This document shows, piece by piece, positions 8,244 to 16,645 of a DNA stretch of 64,000 nucleotides; position 1 is the stretch's first letter; each line of letters begins with the position of its first letter. A program made the translations under genes and the position numbers. The DNA lies in assembly GCA_041395505.1 (NCBI GenBank), contig JAWLAG010000002.1, forward strand, positions 811,001-875,000, in the 5' to 3' direction. This DNA is from Steroidobacteraceae bacterium (lineage in GTDB: Bacteria; Pseudomonadota; Gammaproteobacteria; Steroidobacterales; Steroidobacteraceae). The notes beneath the pieces were generated by a model. It saw only the letters and a program-made list of their open reading frames with translations. It was not told the DNA's origin and ran no database searches.

Positions 8244-9598
8244 CTGGCTGGATAGACCGGCATCGGCGCATGCCTGCGAAGTGCATTGAATTCGGCGCGC
8301 ACTGCCTGCAATTGCCCATTCAACCGTGCGGCAACGTCTGGATAGCGGCTCGACAGGTCATAGGATTCGCCCGTTGGTCCGGAGATGTCGAACAGCAAGG
8401 CATACGGAGCTGCAAAGCCAGGCAGGAGGTCGAAGTTCTCCAGTGCGCCGAGACTCTGGCGGTAGAAGGCGTGCGTCAACAATTTCCAGCGACCCGCGCG
8501 GATTCCGGCGAGTTCTTCATTGGTGAAGAAATACAGGAACTCGTGATGGTGTGAAGCACCTGCGCGACCTGTCAATGGCAACAGATCCAGTCCGTCGATG
8601 ATGCGATCAGCCGGCAATGCCGCGCCGGCAGCCGCCGCAATGGTCGGCAGCAGATCGATGTTCATGGCAGGCACCGTTACCGTCGAGGCCGGCTTGATCT
8701 CTCCCGGCCAGGCAAGGAGCAGCGGGACGCGAAAGCCGCCATCCCAGGTCTCACCCTTGCCGCCGCGTCCGCCGCTGCGGCCCTCCCACCATGAGCCGTT
8801 GTCACTGGTGAATATGACCAGGGTATTCTCGGCGATCCCCGCGCTTCGCAATGCGCGCAGGATCTCGCCCGTGCTGGCATCGAGTTCCTGAACGACATCG
8901 CCATAGTGACCAGCGGCAGACTTGCCCGCGAATCCGGCGCCTGGATGCAGGGGAATATGCGGAGCGGTATGCGCCAGGTAGAGAAAGAACGGTTGCTCGC
9001 GAGGCAACTCGATGAACTCGACGGCTGCACGGGTAAATCGGCGGGTCAGCGTCGCCTGATCCACGTTGGGCTCGATGACCTGCTCATCCTGGTACAGCGC
9101 AAACCCCGGCATGTCATTACTGAAGGGCACACCCAGGAAATGGTCGAAGCCCTGGCCTGTCGGCCAGAATGGCATCGCATTGCCCAGATGCCATTTGCCG
9201 ACCATGTAGGTCGCATAGCCGCGTGCGCGCAGAATTTCGGCAATGGTGATCTCATCTGTCGGCAGGCCACCTTCATCGCCGGCATGCACCACGTCCCAGG
9301 CGAGACCGCTACGCACCGGGTAGCGACCAGTGAGCAAGCCGGCGCGTGACGGCGAACAGACATTGGCGCTGGCATAGAATTGCGTGAAGCGCGCGCCGCG
9401 TCTGGCGATTCGATCGAGATTGGGTGTCGCGATGATATCGTTTCCGCTGCTGCCGATATCACCATAGCCGAGGTCGTCAGCGACGATCAGCACGACGTTG
9501 GGTGGACGATTTGCGCTCGATACGGCAAGTGCGGTGCTTGGCACCGACAGCGCCGCAAGCACCAGGACGACGGGTTGCCATGTCGGCGCAATCGACAT
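8240..9598 (-). CDS. Exported type I sulfatase
   Basis: A 452-residue sulfatase with an N-terminal signal peptide (VVLVLAALSVPSTALA), so it is periplasmic or secreted. The formylglycine motif C-x-P-S-R is seen in NVCSPSRAGLLTGRYP; the cysteine needs a formylglycine-generating enzyme, which is not in this window. Calcium ligands are visible in IVADDLGYGD and FTSDNGSWWEGRSG. The gene begins 3 bp from the OsmC stop. Substrate (aryl or carbohydrate sulfate) cannot be assigned. Confidence 0.92.
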   Translation of the reverse strand: MSIAPTWQPVVLVLAALSVPSTALAVSSANRPPNVVLIVADDLGYGDIGSSGNDIIATPNLDRIARRGARFTQFYASANVCSPSRAGLLTGRYPVRSGLAWDVVHAGDEGGLPTDEITIAEILRARGYATYMVGKWHLGNAMPFWPTGQGFDHFLGVPFSNDMPGFALYQDEQVIEPNVDQATLTRRFTRAAVEFIELPREQPFFLYLAHTAPHIPLHPGAGFAGKSAAGHYGDVVQELDASTGEILRALRSAGIAENTLVIFTSDNGSWWEGRSGGRGGKGETWDGGFRVPLLLAWPGEIKPASTVTVPAMNIDLLPTIAAAAGAALPADRIIDGLDLLPLTGRAGASHHHEFLYFFTNEELAGIRAGRWKLLTHAFYRQSLGALENFDLLPGFAAPYALLFDISGPTGESYDLSSRYPDVAARLNGQLQAVRAEFNALRRHAPMPVYPAR

Positions 9599-9601
9599 CG
9601 C

Positions 9602-10069
9602 TCAGGCCATCACTGGCTCGCAGCATATGCGCGTGCGCACCGAGCTCGCGATGAAACAGGCATCGTGTGCGCGCTCGTGCATATGCTCGTGCTCGGCTGC
9701 CGTCGGTTGACGTTCACCACAGAATGTTACACGGGGTCGCAGCGTGACTTCAGTCATGGCAATCCGTCCGCTTTCGTCGCGACCCATGATTCCGCGGGCC
9801 TGGTCGTGATAGTGATCGACGGTAAACCCCTGCTGGGCGGCGATGGAAAGAAACCACAGCATGTGGCAGCTGGACAGGGAAGCGACAAATGCCTCCTCCG
9901 GATCGACCGCTTTCTCGCAGGAGTATGGCAGGGGTACGACATGCGGTGATGCCGATGCCGTAACATCGACGCCGCCATCAAAATGCCACTGGTGGCGACG
10001 GCTATAGCGGTTGTCCGTGAATGTCTGATCACCACGAGTCCAGCTGACGTCGACGCCGTGCTCAGCCAT
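9602..10069 (-). CDS. OsmC-family peroxide-detoxifying protein
   Basis: A 155-residue OsmC/Ohr-type protein. The first redox cysteine lies in EEAFVASLSSCHMLWFL and a second cysteine in RVTFCGERQPT, the normal pair for thiol-dependent reduction of organic hydroperoxides. The protein is cytoplasmic and of usual length. It is encoded directly upstream of the sulfatase, but the functions do not suggest a common pathway. Confidence 0.88.
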   Translation of the reverse strand: MAEHGVDVSWTRGDQTFTDNRYSRRHQWHFDGGVDVTASASPHVVPLPYSCEKAVDPEEAFVASLSSCHMLWFLSIAAQQGFTVDHYHDQARGIMGRDESGRIAMTEVTLRPRVTFCGERQPTAAEHEHMHERAHDACFIASSVRTRICCEPVMA

Positions 10070-10120
10070 GAATCGATCTCCCAGGTCACGAAAAATGTTT
10101 GCGGCGCGCAGCCCGACCGC

Positions 10121-10708
10121 CTAGACCTGCAGCCTGTCCAGCAGGCGTCTTTCAATCTCTGGCCATTCGCGATGCAGGATGCTGTACATCACGGTATCCC
10201 TGACCGTGCCATCGCGCCGCAGCGCATGATGCCGGATGATACCGTCCTTGCGGGCGCCGAGAAATTCTATTGCGCGCTGCGACGCATGATTGTCAATATC
10301 GGTACGCAGCCCGATGACGGCACACCCGAGATCATCGAAGCCGTGACGCAGCAACAGGAGCTTGCAGGCCGGGTTGACATGCGTGCGTTGCCAGCGTCGC
10401 GCATACCAGGTGTAACCGATTTCCGCGCGATCAATGTGCGCTACGATGTCGTGGTAACGCGTGCTGCCGACTACGGTGTTCGTGATCGTGTCGCGAACGA
10501 CCCAGGGCAGCATCTGACCGGCGCGCGCCCCTTCGAGCGCCGCACCGATGTACGCCACCGTTTCGCCAGGTGCAGGCACCGAAGTCACACGCAGTTCCCA
10601 CAATCGACCGTCGGCCGCGGCCGCCTCGAGCTCCGCTGCGTGTTCGAGCCTCATGGGTTCGAGCCGCACGCCGAAGCCTTCGAGGGTGATGGGCACCGGC
10701 TTGATCAC
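10121..10708 (-). CDS. GNAT N-acetyltransferase
   Basis: A RimJ/RimL-type acetyltransferase of about 195 residues: ITLEGFGVRLEPMRLEHAAEL at the N terminus, IGYTWYARRWQRTHVNPACK as the acetyl-CoA loop and NHASQRAIEFLGARKDG as motif B. A GTG at 10708 is the best start because residues encoded further upstream (to 10873) are Cys-rich, do not resemble the family and overlap the neighbouring membrane gene. Confidence 0.85.
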   Translation of the reverse strand: MIKPVPITLEGFGVRLEPMRLEHAAELEAAAADGRLWELRVTSVPAPGETVAYIGAALEGARAGQMLPWVVRDTITNTVVGSTRYHDIVAHIDRAEIGYTWYARRWQRTHVNPACKLLLLRHGFDDLGCAVIGLRTDIDNHASQRAIEFLGARKDGIIRHHALRRDGTVRDTVMYSILHREWPEIERRLLDRLQV

Positions 10709-10775
10709 GCCGCGCGACCCGGCGTCGCGGTCAGTCCTGCCGCTGCGTGGGGGAACGATGTCAAACTGAACTTGG

Positions 10776-11531
10776 TCAATGGCCAAATTGCGCTGGTCGC
10801 TGCCGGAACAGCAGCAGGCACAGCGCAATGAATGCGATGAGCACCGCGGATGCTCCATAACGACTGAGCGCAAGGCCGCCCGAAGCGATGGGCTTGTCGA
10901 GAAAGTCGCCGAGTACCGCGCCTAGTGGTCGGGTCAGTACGAAAGCCGCCCAGAACAGAGCGGTATGCGGTAGCCGTGTCCAGAAATAGGCCGCTGCGAT
11001 GATTGCGAGCATCGCGCCGTAGATAATCGCAGCCCCGGTATAACCCAGACCGGCGGTGTCGGCGGTCCAGTCGCCGAGCGCCGTGCCGAGCGTCTGCGAG
11101 AACATGATGGTCACCCAGTAGAAGATCTCGGCGCGCGGCGTGCTCACCGACTCGACCGCAATCGTACCCAGCGCGCGATACCAGACGACGAGTGATGCGA
11201 GCAACAGGACGAGCAACAGGGTACTACCACCCGTGTAACCGATACCGAGCGATCGGGTGGCAAAATCGGCGAGCGTCGTGCCGACTGTCGTCGTCGCGAT
11301 GATGGTCGTCCAGTAGATCAGCGGATGGAATCGATCGGCGTAGATCTGGATTGCGATCGCAATGATGAAAATTGCGGCAAAGATCCCGGTTGCGACCAGA
11401 TAGCCAAGATTCATGGACATCGATACGGCATCGCCACCGGTTTCGCCAAGTGTCGTTGCAACGACCTTCATGACCCAGAACAGAAAGGTGACTTCGGGCA
11501 CCTTGGCGGTCGACGCGATGGTATTTTTCAT
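10776..11531 (-). CDS. COG4705-type multipass membrane protein
   Basis: A 251-residue protein with seven to eight hydrophobic helices. It carries a repeated internal motif: FWVMKVVATTLGETGGD, YWTTIIATTTVGTTLADF, YWVTIMFSQTLGTALGDW and FWAAFVLTRPLGAVLGDF. This fourfold repeat (aromatic-W-x-T/V...LG-x-x-LGD) matches the COG4705 membrane-anchored protein family. Function is unknown. The start overlaps the stop of the next gene upstream by 4 bp. Confidence 0.8.
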   Translation of the reverse strand: MKNTIASTAKVPEVTFLFWVMKVVATTLGETGGDAVSMSMNLGYLVATGIFAAIFIIAIAIQIYADRFHPLIYWTTIIATTTVGTTLADFATRSLGIGYTGGSTLLLVLLLASLVVWYRALGTIAVESVSTPRAEIFYWVTIMFSQTLGTALGDWTADTAGLGYTGAAIIYGAMLAIIAAAYFWTRLPHTALFWAAFVLTRPLGAVLGDFLDKPIASGGLALSRYGASAVLIAFIALCLLLFRQRPAQFGH

Positions 11532-11887
11532 GCTTTGTCCTTATCCGCAAGGCTGTCCTGCTTTCTTCCCGCGCGATAAGCGTCAACGATGCCTGCAATC
11601 CACAACGCCAGCAGGGAGTAGATCGCGATACCCGACTTTCTCGTGGTTGCCTGCGACGTTTGCTCGACTTCGGAAGATATCGCACCGACATCCATGGCCA
11701 CCTCGCCCGCTTCGATACGATCGACAACGGCCAACGCCGTATCCATGGCAGTGACGACGACATAGCCCGCAGCGGCGAGAGACGCCAGCACCAGTACGAG
11801 ACCAAGCCAGATGCGTCGCAGATACAACTGGCCGATTCCCGGCAACACGAGACCGCTGAGCAACACCGCCTTGACCGTACGGCTCAC
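11528..11887 (-). CDS. Small membrane protein, two to three helices
   Basis: About 119 residues, starting with GTG at 11887 (SRTVKAVLLSGLVLPGIGQLYL). It has an N-terminal hairpin of hydrophobic helices with a PGIGQLYLRR turn, as in DUF5683/TM2-like proteins, a charged middle and a last helix near the C terminus (SGIAIYSLLALWIAGIVDAY). An ATG at 11934 overlaps the upstream gene's stop but opens a different 16-codon frame that ends on the GTGA of this start, so reinitiation or a frameshift is possible. Function unknown. Confidence 0.6.
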   Translation of the reverse strand: MSRTVKAVLLSGLVLPGIGQLYLRRIWLGLVLVLASLAAAGYVVVTAMDTALAVVDRIEAGEVAMDVGAISSEVEQTSQATTRKSGIAIYSLLALWIAGIVDAYRAGRKQDSLADKDKA

Positions 11888-11930
11888 GCGGAGTTCCGGA
11901 AAAGTTGGGCGGTCAGTGGGCCCTGAGTGT

Positions 11931-12365
11931 TCATGATTGTCCCAGCCAGTTGCGGACTCGCGCCGTTCGAGTCGCAACAATCATGCCGACACCAATCAGA
12001 ATCGACAACAGTGGCATGACGATCGCGGGCTTACCCATCACCCTGATCGCGTCAGAGAGAAACTCGACATAAAAAGTCTGACAAACGACTCCGATGAACG
12101 AGAGCAGGAACAACGGCATTGCCCACTCACGTCGAAACAGCAGTGCCAGTGAGCCAAGGACGCCACCAAAAACTTCCGCGCCGTAAACGACATTCACCCA
12201 GGACGGTATATCTCGAAAGAGCGATTGCTGGTCCGGCGGCATGGACTGCAGGAACGCGTCCGTTTGAAACACCCGCATGTAAAACGAAAAAAGATCCATC
12301 AGGAACCATAGCAGGCTGAGTCCCGCAATTGCCCGGAACCACATGGGTATTCTTGCCAGGGTCAT
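11931..12365 (-). CDS. Four-helix membrane protein
   Basis: A 144-residue protein with four predicted transmembrane segments and the pattern MDLFSFYMRV...LFRDIPSWVNVVYGAEVFGGVLGSLALLFRREWAMPLFLLS. The protein at 44921-45358 has the same layout (DYFMTQ...FPAWADAAWALGVWGALAGSILLLLRQRFA), so the two are distant relatives. Function is unknown. It ends within 50 bp of the next membrane gene. Confidence 0.7.
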   Translation of the reverse strand: MTLARIPMWFRAIAGLSLLWFLMDLFSFYMRVFQTDAFLQSMPPDQQSLFRDIPSWVNVVYGAEVFGGVLGSLALLFRREWAMPLFLLSFIGVVCQTFYVEFLSDAIRVMGKPAIVMPLLSILIGVGMIVATRTARVRNWLGQS

Positions 12366-12378
12366 ATTGGCTGTCCCT

Positions 12379-12825
12379 CTAGTCTGGAATTTCCGGTTCG
12401 ACGAGCTTCGCGAGCTGCTCGAGCGATTCCTGCCACCCCAGATAGCACATTTCGACCGGGATGACCTCAGGTATACCCTCCTGCACGACGGTCAACTCGG
12501 TCCCACAGGAGACGGCGCGCATCTCGACGCGCGTCACCATCTCGCCGACGAGATTGGGGTCGTCGAACTTGTCCGTGTAGACGATGCGCTCGTTCTCGAC
12601 CAATTCGAGATATTCGCCGCCAAAAGAGTGACCGTTACCGGTCGTGAAATTCCTGAACGACATTTTGTAGCGGCCACCGACGCGCCCCTCGAGCGCGTGA
12701 ACCTTGCAGGTGAAACCGTAGGGCGGCAGCCATTTCGCCAAGGCCTCTGCGTCGAGGAATGCGCGATACACTCGCGCGGATTTGGCGCGCAGGACTCGAT
12801 GCAGTTGGACGCGTTGGGCGGTCAT
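12379..12825 (-). CDS. SRPBCC/AHSA1-family protein
   Basis: A 148-residue START-like (SRPBCC, AHSA1/CalC type) protein: HRVLRAKSARVYRAFLDAEALAKWLPP, then GGRYKMSFRN, GGEYLELVENERIVYTDKFD and a C-terminal helix GWQESLEQLAKLVE. These domains have a deep hydrophobic ligand pocket. A good ribosome binding site (AGGAG) precedes the ATG. Ligand unknown; it stands just downstream of an unannotatable gap of 67 bp. Confidence 0.88.
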   Translation of the reverse strand: MTAQRVQLHRVLRAKSARVYRAFLDAEALAKWLPPYGFTCKVHALEGRVGGRYKMSFRNFTTGNGHSFGGEYLELVENERIVYTDKFDDPNLVGEMVTRVEMRAVSCGTELTVVQEGIPEVIPVEMCYLGWQESLEQLAKLVEPEIPD

Positions 12826-12892
12826 GGCAGCGCTCCTTCAGGATTATTGCAGGGTGTGACGAACGCGCGCGACTTTGGTTCCCAGCCGCATG

Positions 12893-13246
12893 TCACAGCC
12901 GGTCGGTAAAGTGGAACCGATGTAGCAATCTGTGAAGCAACGGCGTCAGTATCAGCGCAGCGGTGATGATGAACACGAGGCCAGCATAGAGCGCGTAGGC
13001 ACTGGCAAACAATTTCCCACCTGTTGTCACCGGCACATTGACCGGCCCCATTCCGCCGAGCAGCATTGCGCAGTTCAGCAGCGCATCGAGAGGCGACAGT
13101 TTCTCGAAGTGCATGTAGCCTGCAACGCCCGCAGCGAGTGACGCCCCGAGCAGTGCTGCCGCAATGACAACATGCCGTAGCATTCGCAACAAGAATTTCC
13201 GCCGGCCCAGCGGCGGCTGCGATTTTGACTCATAGAGCCGGGTCAT
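12893..13246 (-). CDS. Two-to-three-helix membrane protein
   Basis: A 117-residue protein with a basic N terminus, a hydrophobic helix (VVIAAALLGASLAAGVAGYMHF), a glycine-rich middle (NCAMLLGGMGPVNVPVTTGGKLFASAYALYAGLVF) and a histidine-rich tail. The middle has the look of a re-entrant or ion-channel-like loop, but I cannot name the family. Its ATG overlaps the stop of the gene upstream (ATGA). Confidence 0.6.
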   Translation of the reverse strand: MTRLYESKSQPPLGRRKFLLRMLRHVVIAAALLGASLAAGVAGYMHFEKLSPLDALLNCAMLLGGMGPVNVPVTTGGKLFASAYALYAGLVFIITAALILTPLLHRLLHRFHFTDRL

Positions 13247-13704
13247 TGCCGCGCCCGTCCCGAATGCGCGCCCGCCCCGGATCGGCTCTCCTCCACCGGG
13301 ATGGGATCGAGATCAGGCGCTACGAAGGACTGCCTGGCGGCCTCGCTGTTGAGGCACTCCCTCGAATAGTGCGACAGCATCACTTTCGGCTCATGCAATG
13401 CGACGCAACGGGCAAGGAAATCATCGCTACCGGATGTGGATCCGGCCTTGCGCATGAAATACCCGACAGCCAGCAGCCAGGCCCGGGTCAGGGTTTCGTG
13501 GTACTTGACCGGATCGATGCCGTGGTGTTCAAGAAAGCGGATGAGCGTGCGCCGAAAGACCGCCACCGCCTGCTCGGGCCCATGCTGTGCGATTTGAATA
13601 TAGGCCAGTCGCAAATGAGCCCGGTGATCGAAATCCGCAGCGCGAACCTCTCCGAGCAGCACTCGCTGCTCAAATTCGTGATCGTCCGGGGTCAGCGAAT
13701 GCAT
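13243..13704 (-). CDS. Uncharacterised HxxHL/YHET-domain protein
   Basis: A 153-residue protein whose core reads DFDHRAHLRLAYIQIAQHG, then R-R-TLIRFLEHHG, KYHETLTRAWL and LSHYSRECLNSEAARQSFVAPDLDPIP. The same order of motifs forms the N-terminal half of the protein at 14202-15173, so this is a shared domain. Conserved His, Glu and Tyr suggest a metal or catalytic site but no function is known to me. The last 20 residues are disordered and basic. Coupled to the membrane gene downstream. Confidence 0.65.
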   Translation of the reverse strand: MHSLTPDDHEFEQRVLLGEVRAADFDHRAHLRLAYIQIAQHGPEQAVAVFRRTLIRFLEHHGIDPVKYHETLTRAWLLAVGYFMRKAGSTSGSDDFLARCVALHEPKVMLSHYSRECLNSEAARQSFVAPDLDPIPVEESRSGAGAHSGRARQ

Positions 13705-13808
13705 GATCCATTCCAGGCGCGAGCGGTAGCGCCCATTGCAGCATTCTAAGGTCTTGCCGCCAACCGCCCAAAGCAGTTCATGTATCGCCCGGCGACGCAG
13801 CCGACCGC

Positions 13809-14159
13809 CTATGACTTGCGGGGCTTCCCGGCCTTGGGCCGCGGGCGCTTGGGTTTGGGAGCCGGCAGGGCTCCCGCGGTAATCAGCAGGGCATCGCGTA
13901 GCGCGTCTGGGTCATCGAGAAGGGCAGCGAGCAGGAAATGGTCCTTGGCGCCCGGATAGGGCGGAGCCAGCACAACTTCACCGAGATGCGCCTTGCCCTC
14001 GGCCGTCGGCTTGAGAAACAACTGGTCATTGCACAGCAGCGCGATCACTTTGTCATCGACATAGAGGGCGTATTCTCCAAACATCTTGCGGTAGACCAGG
14101 CGCTTACCGAGACCAGCCTGGTCGCAGATGTAATGGATCATCTCAATGCTCGATGCCAT
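13809..14159 (-). CDS. TfoX N-terminal domain protein
   Basis: A 116-residue TfoX_N protein: GLGKRLVYRKMFGEYALYVDDKVIALLCNDQLFLKPT is the hallmark segment, followed by PYPGAKDHFLLA. The tail is a basic, proline-rich run with no C-terminal TfoX domain. In Haemophilus the full-length protein (Sxy) promotes competence with CRP; free-standing N-domain proteins are widespread and their role is not established. It lies 43 bp downstream of the fused methyltransferase. Confidence 0.88.
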   Translation of the reverse strand: MASSIEMIHYICDQAGLGKRLVYRKMFGEYALYVDDKVIALLCNDQLFLKPTAEGKAHLGEVVLAPPYPGAKDHFLLAALLDDPDALRDALLITAGALPAPKPKRPRPKAGKPRKS

Positions 14160-14201
14160 CGATGTGCTCGCGCGGGTTCGGCCGTCCTGTCTCAGGGTTG
14201 T

Positions 14202-15173
14202 TCAGGGTCTGCGTGCGTCATAGTAGTGATTGTCACCATCATCATCATATTCTCCCTGCAGAACCAATCCGTATGCGCACAGCAGCTCCGCGTAAGCTCG
14301 TGCACCAAGTGACCGCGACGGCTGACCCGTCGTGAGGTCAAACCACGCGCAAGCCTTTGCTGGTGCGGTAAACAAAAGCCTCCCGCCGGCAGTCAGGCTC
14401 TGCGCCAATCGCTCAATCAGCCGTCGCTGGGACTCGCCCGGGAGCAGGAACAGCAACCCCCATGCAATTACGGCATCGAAATGCCGGTCGAACCGGTCCG
14501 AGCCTTCGATCGTCTCGCAGCGCACCCGTGCGTGTGGATAGCGTGTTTGATAGGCAGCGACGAAGGTCGGTGCGGCATCGAGGGCGTAAAGCTCCGCGCC
14601 CCGCTCGGCGAGTACATCGGAGCGCCCCGACCCTGGTCCGCAACCGAGATCCAGGAGCGCGGCGCCTTGGCGCAGTCCCTTTGCCCAGCGGCGGATAACC
14701 TCCATACCGATCGTCGAACCCTGGACGGCCCGGATGAAAGGCTGCGCCGCTCGTTCCCATGCAGTTGACGGCAGCCACTCCCGTCGCGCCTGTACGGAAT
14801 ACAGCTCATCGCGCGAATAGAAATTCAGCGGCCACTTGGGGTCGTTCAGCGGCGAGGCCAGGAGCGACGCAAGCGCGCCGTCGAAACCCAGGTCCAAGCA
14901 AGCCTCGGCATGGGCGGCAATACCATCGACATACAATTGAGTGATGGTTTCGTGATAGCCGCTGTCGTCCGTGTTCGGTGTACCGACCGATTGATTGTGC
15001 AGGCGGATGCGTCGGCGCAATTCCAGCAAGGCCCCGTCATGACCTGCGCGCCACAGGTACCACAGCCCCGCTGTCAGATGTGCCTCATGCGTCCAGCGTT
15101 CACGCGGCAGGCGCAGTGCTTCGAAGTCGGCAATGAAGGCAGCAACTGCCGCTGTGTCGTAGTTAGTACCCAA
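14202..15173 (-). CDS. HxxHL/YHET domain fused to SAM methyltransferase
   Basis: A 323-residue two-domain protein. Residues 1-150 contain RWTHEAHLTAGLWYL, GYHETITQLY and NFYSRDELYS, matching the unnamed domain of 13243-13704. Residues 160-323 form a class I methyltransferase with the SAM loop ALLDLGCGPGSGRSDVL, an acidic strand end (ELYALDAAP) and a post-motif region (FDAVIAWGLLFLLP). Methyl acceptor unknown. The C-terminal residues end in an acidic and aromatic tail. The domain pairing implies the N-terminal part recognises the methylated molecule, but this is inference. Confidence 0.75.
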   Translation of the reverse strand: MGTNYDTAAVAAFIADFEALRLPRERWTHEAHLTAGLWYLWRAGHDGALLELRRRIRLHNQSVGTPNTDDSGYHETITQLYVDGIAAHAEACLDLGFDGALASLLASPLNDPKWPLNFYSRDELYSVQARREWLPSTAWERAAQPFIRAVQGSTIGMEVIRRWAKGLRQGAALLDLGCGPGSGRSDVLAERGAELYALDAAPTFVAAYQTRYPHARVRCETIEGSDRFDRHFDAVIAWGLLFLLPGESQRRLIERLAQSLTAGGRLLFTAPAKACAWFDLTTGQPSRSLGARAYAELLCAYGLVLQGEYDDDGDNHYYDARRP

Positions 15174-15224
15174 GTGGTCCGTGTCGCCGTGCCCGGTGGA
15201 CCGCCTGCCCCGGCCGGCTCCCGC

Positions 15225-15689
15225 TCAAAGCCATCGCCTCACACGCCGCATGTAGGCAAGGAAGGCCTCGCCGAATTTCTCCGACAGCGCCTCCTCCTCC
15301 GGCCTGATCTGATAACGGCTGATGTACGCGACAAATGCCGGCAACATCAACAGGGCCGTTGCGTTGGCCAGATACATGGCCCAGCCGATGAGAATGAGCA
15401 GCAGGCCGAGGTACATCGGATTGCGCGTATAGGCATATACGCCGGCGGTAACGAGAGTCGATGCCTTCTCGGGCGACAACGGGCTGACGGTCGTGTCCGC
15501 ACGGCGAAAACGCAACACTGCCGGCAGAACCAGCAAGACGCCCGATGCTGCGAACAATGCTGCGAATATCCGCTGACCGCCGAATGCATGCACGCTCAAA
15601 GCAGGTGTCAGGCGCGCCGCAGCGTACATCGCCGCTCCCGCGATAACGAGCACCAGGGGTGGCGGTACTTTCAGATCGAGTTTCATCAC
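15225..15689 (-). CDS. ICMT/PEMT-type membrane methyltransferase
   Basis: A 154-residue integral membrane methyltransferase-like protein of the isoprenylcysteine carboxyl methyltransferase fold. It has four hydrophobic helices, the signature GVYAYTRNPMYLGLLLILIG and a C-terminal RPEEEALSEKFGEAFLAYMRRV, which carry the SAM-binding residues of the family. The bacterial substrate is unknown. Its ATG overlaps the stop of the upstream L7/L12-like gene. Confidence 0.87.
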   Translation of the reverse strand: MMKLDLKVPPPLVLVIAGAAMYAAARLTPALSVHAFGGQRIFAALFAASGVLLVLPAVLRFRRADTTVSPLSPEKASTLVTAGVYAYTRNPMYLGLLLILIGWAMYLANATALLMLPAFVAYISRYQIRPEEEALSEKFGEAFLAYMRRVRRWL

Positions 15690-15943
15690 GCCAGCGTGCG
15701 GTACAAAACGTAGAGCATCACGATCAGGATCCCGAGCCCAAACAGTCGGCCGATGCCGGTTTCCATCTTCGGTTCCTCCATCGGAAAATCGGGTCCAGCT
15801 TTTCCTTCGCCGGCCTCGACCATGTCCTTGGCTTCTTTCAGGCCGACTCCATGTCGCTCGCGCAGCAGCTTGATGGCCTCGATCTTGCGGCCCTTGCGCA
15901 GCGCATCGATAACTTCGGATGGCAGGTCGTGGGTGCTTGTCAT
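15686..15943 (-). CDS. Ribosomal L7/L12 C-domain-like protein with membrane anchor
   Basis: An 85-residue protein. The first half, EVIDALRKGRKIEAIKLLRERHGVGLKEAKDMVEA, has the helix-turn-helix pattern of the L7/L12 C-terminal domain (K-I-x-x-IK-x-x-R...GL-x-EAK-x-x-VE). The end is one hydrophobic helix (FGLGILIVMLYVLYRTL). It cannot be a ribosomal stalk protein because it lacks the N-terminal dimerisation domain. The start was set at MTSTHD; the frame is open 11 codons further upstream. Confidence 0.75.
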   Translation of the reverse strand: MTSTHDLPSEVIDALRKGRKIEAIKLLRERHGVGLKEAKDMVEAGEGKAGPDFPMEEPKMETGIGRLFGLGILIVMLYVLYRTLA

Positions 15944-16000
15944 GACCTCAATTCCTTCAGCCGCAGGCGGATTCAACTACAATCATAAGGCGGCGGGGCC

Positions 16001-16642
16001 CTAAAGCAATTTGTGGGTGATCGCTTTCAACACGGCATGCGTGCGATCGCGGCACTCGAGTCGCAGCAAGACCTCCGATATGTAGTTCTTTACCGTACCC
16101 TCGGATAGATGCAGCACTCTGGCGATTTCCTTGTTGCTGTAGCCGCCGGCCACCAGGCGCAGGATGCTCTGTTCGCGCTCGGTCAGATGCAGCCCGGATG
16201 ATTTTGCCTCCGGCGTCCAGGCCGCACGAATGGGCCCGAGACTGACCGGCTGCAACAGGGTATCTCCAAGCGCAACACGTTGTATGGCACTGCGCAGATC
16301 CTCCGGGGAGGCATCCTTCAGCAGGAATCCCTGGGCGCCTGCCTGGACCGCCCGTAGAAGCAGTTCGCTGTCATCAAAGGTTGTCAGCAGGATGACCGGG
16401 GTGGCGTTTCCCGCTTCGCGCAGACTGGAAATGAGTTCGATGCCGCCCATGCCAGGCATGCGAATATCACTGACAATGACATCGACCGGCCGTTGCGGCA
16501 ATGCCGCCAGTAGAGCCGTTGCGCTCTGCGCTTCCAACGCGATCTCGATCCCGAGATCGGTCAACAGGGCCGCGAGCCCGCGCAGCACAAGCGCCTGGTC
16601 ATCACACAATGCGATACGTATTGGCCGTTGCTCGCTCGCCAT
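16001..16642 (-). CDS. NarL/LuxR-type response regulator
   Basis: A 213-residue response regulator. The receiver domain has the acidic pair at residues 14-15, the phospho-acceptor Asp at about 59 (VIVSDIRMPGMGG), Thr in ILLTTFDD and Lys in GFLLKDASPEDL. The C-terminal LuxR helix-turn-helix reads LTEREQSILRLVAGGYSNKEIARVLHLSEGTVKNYISEVLLRL. It lies 3 bp downstream of a histidine kinase gene and is its obvious partner. Direct TTGGCACC repeats at 17873-17903 are a candidate target. Confidence 0.94.
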   Translation of the reverse strand: MASEQRPIRIALCDDQALVLRGLAALLTDLGIEIALEAQSATALLAALPQRPVDVIVSDIRMPGMGGIELISSLREAGNATPVILLTTFDDSELLLRAVQAGAQGFLLKDASPEDLRSAIQRVALGDTLLQPVSLGPIRAAWTPEAKSSGLHLTEREQSILRLVAGGYSNKEIARVLHLSEGTVKNYISEVLLRLECRDRTHAVLKAITHKLL

Positions 16643-16645
16643 CCC

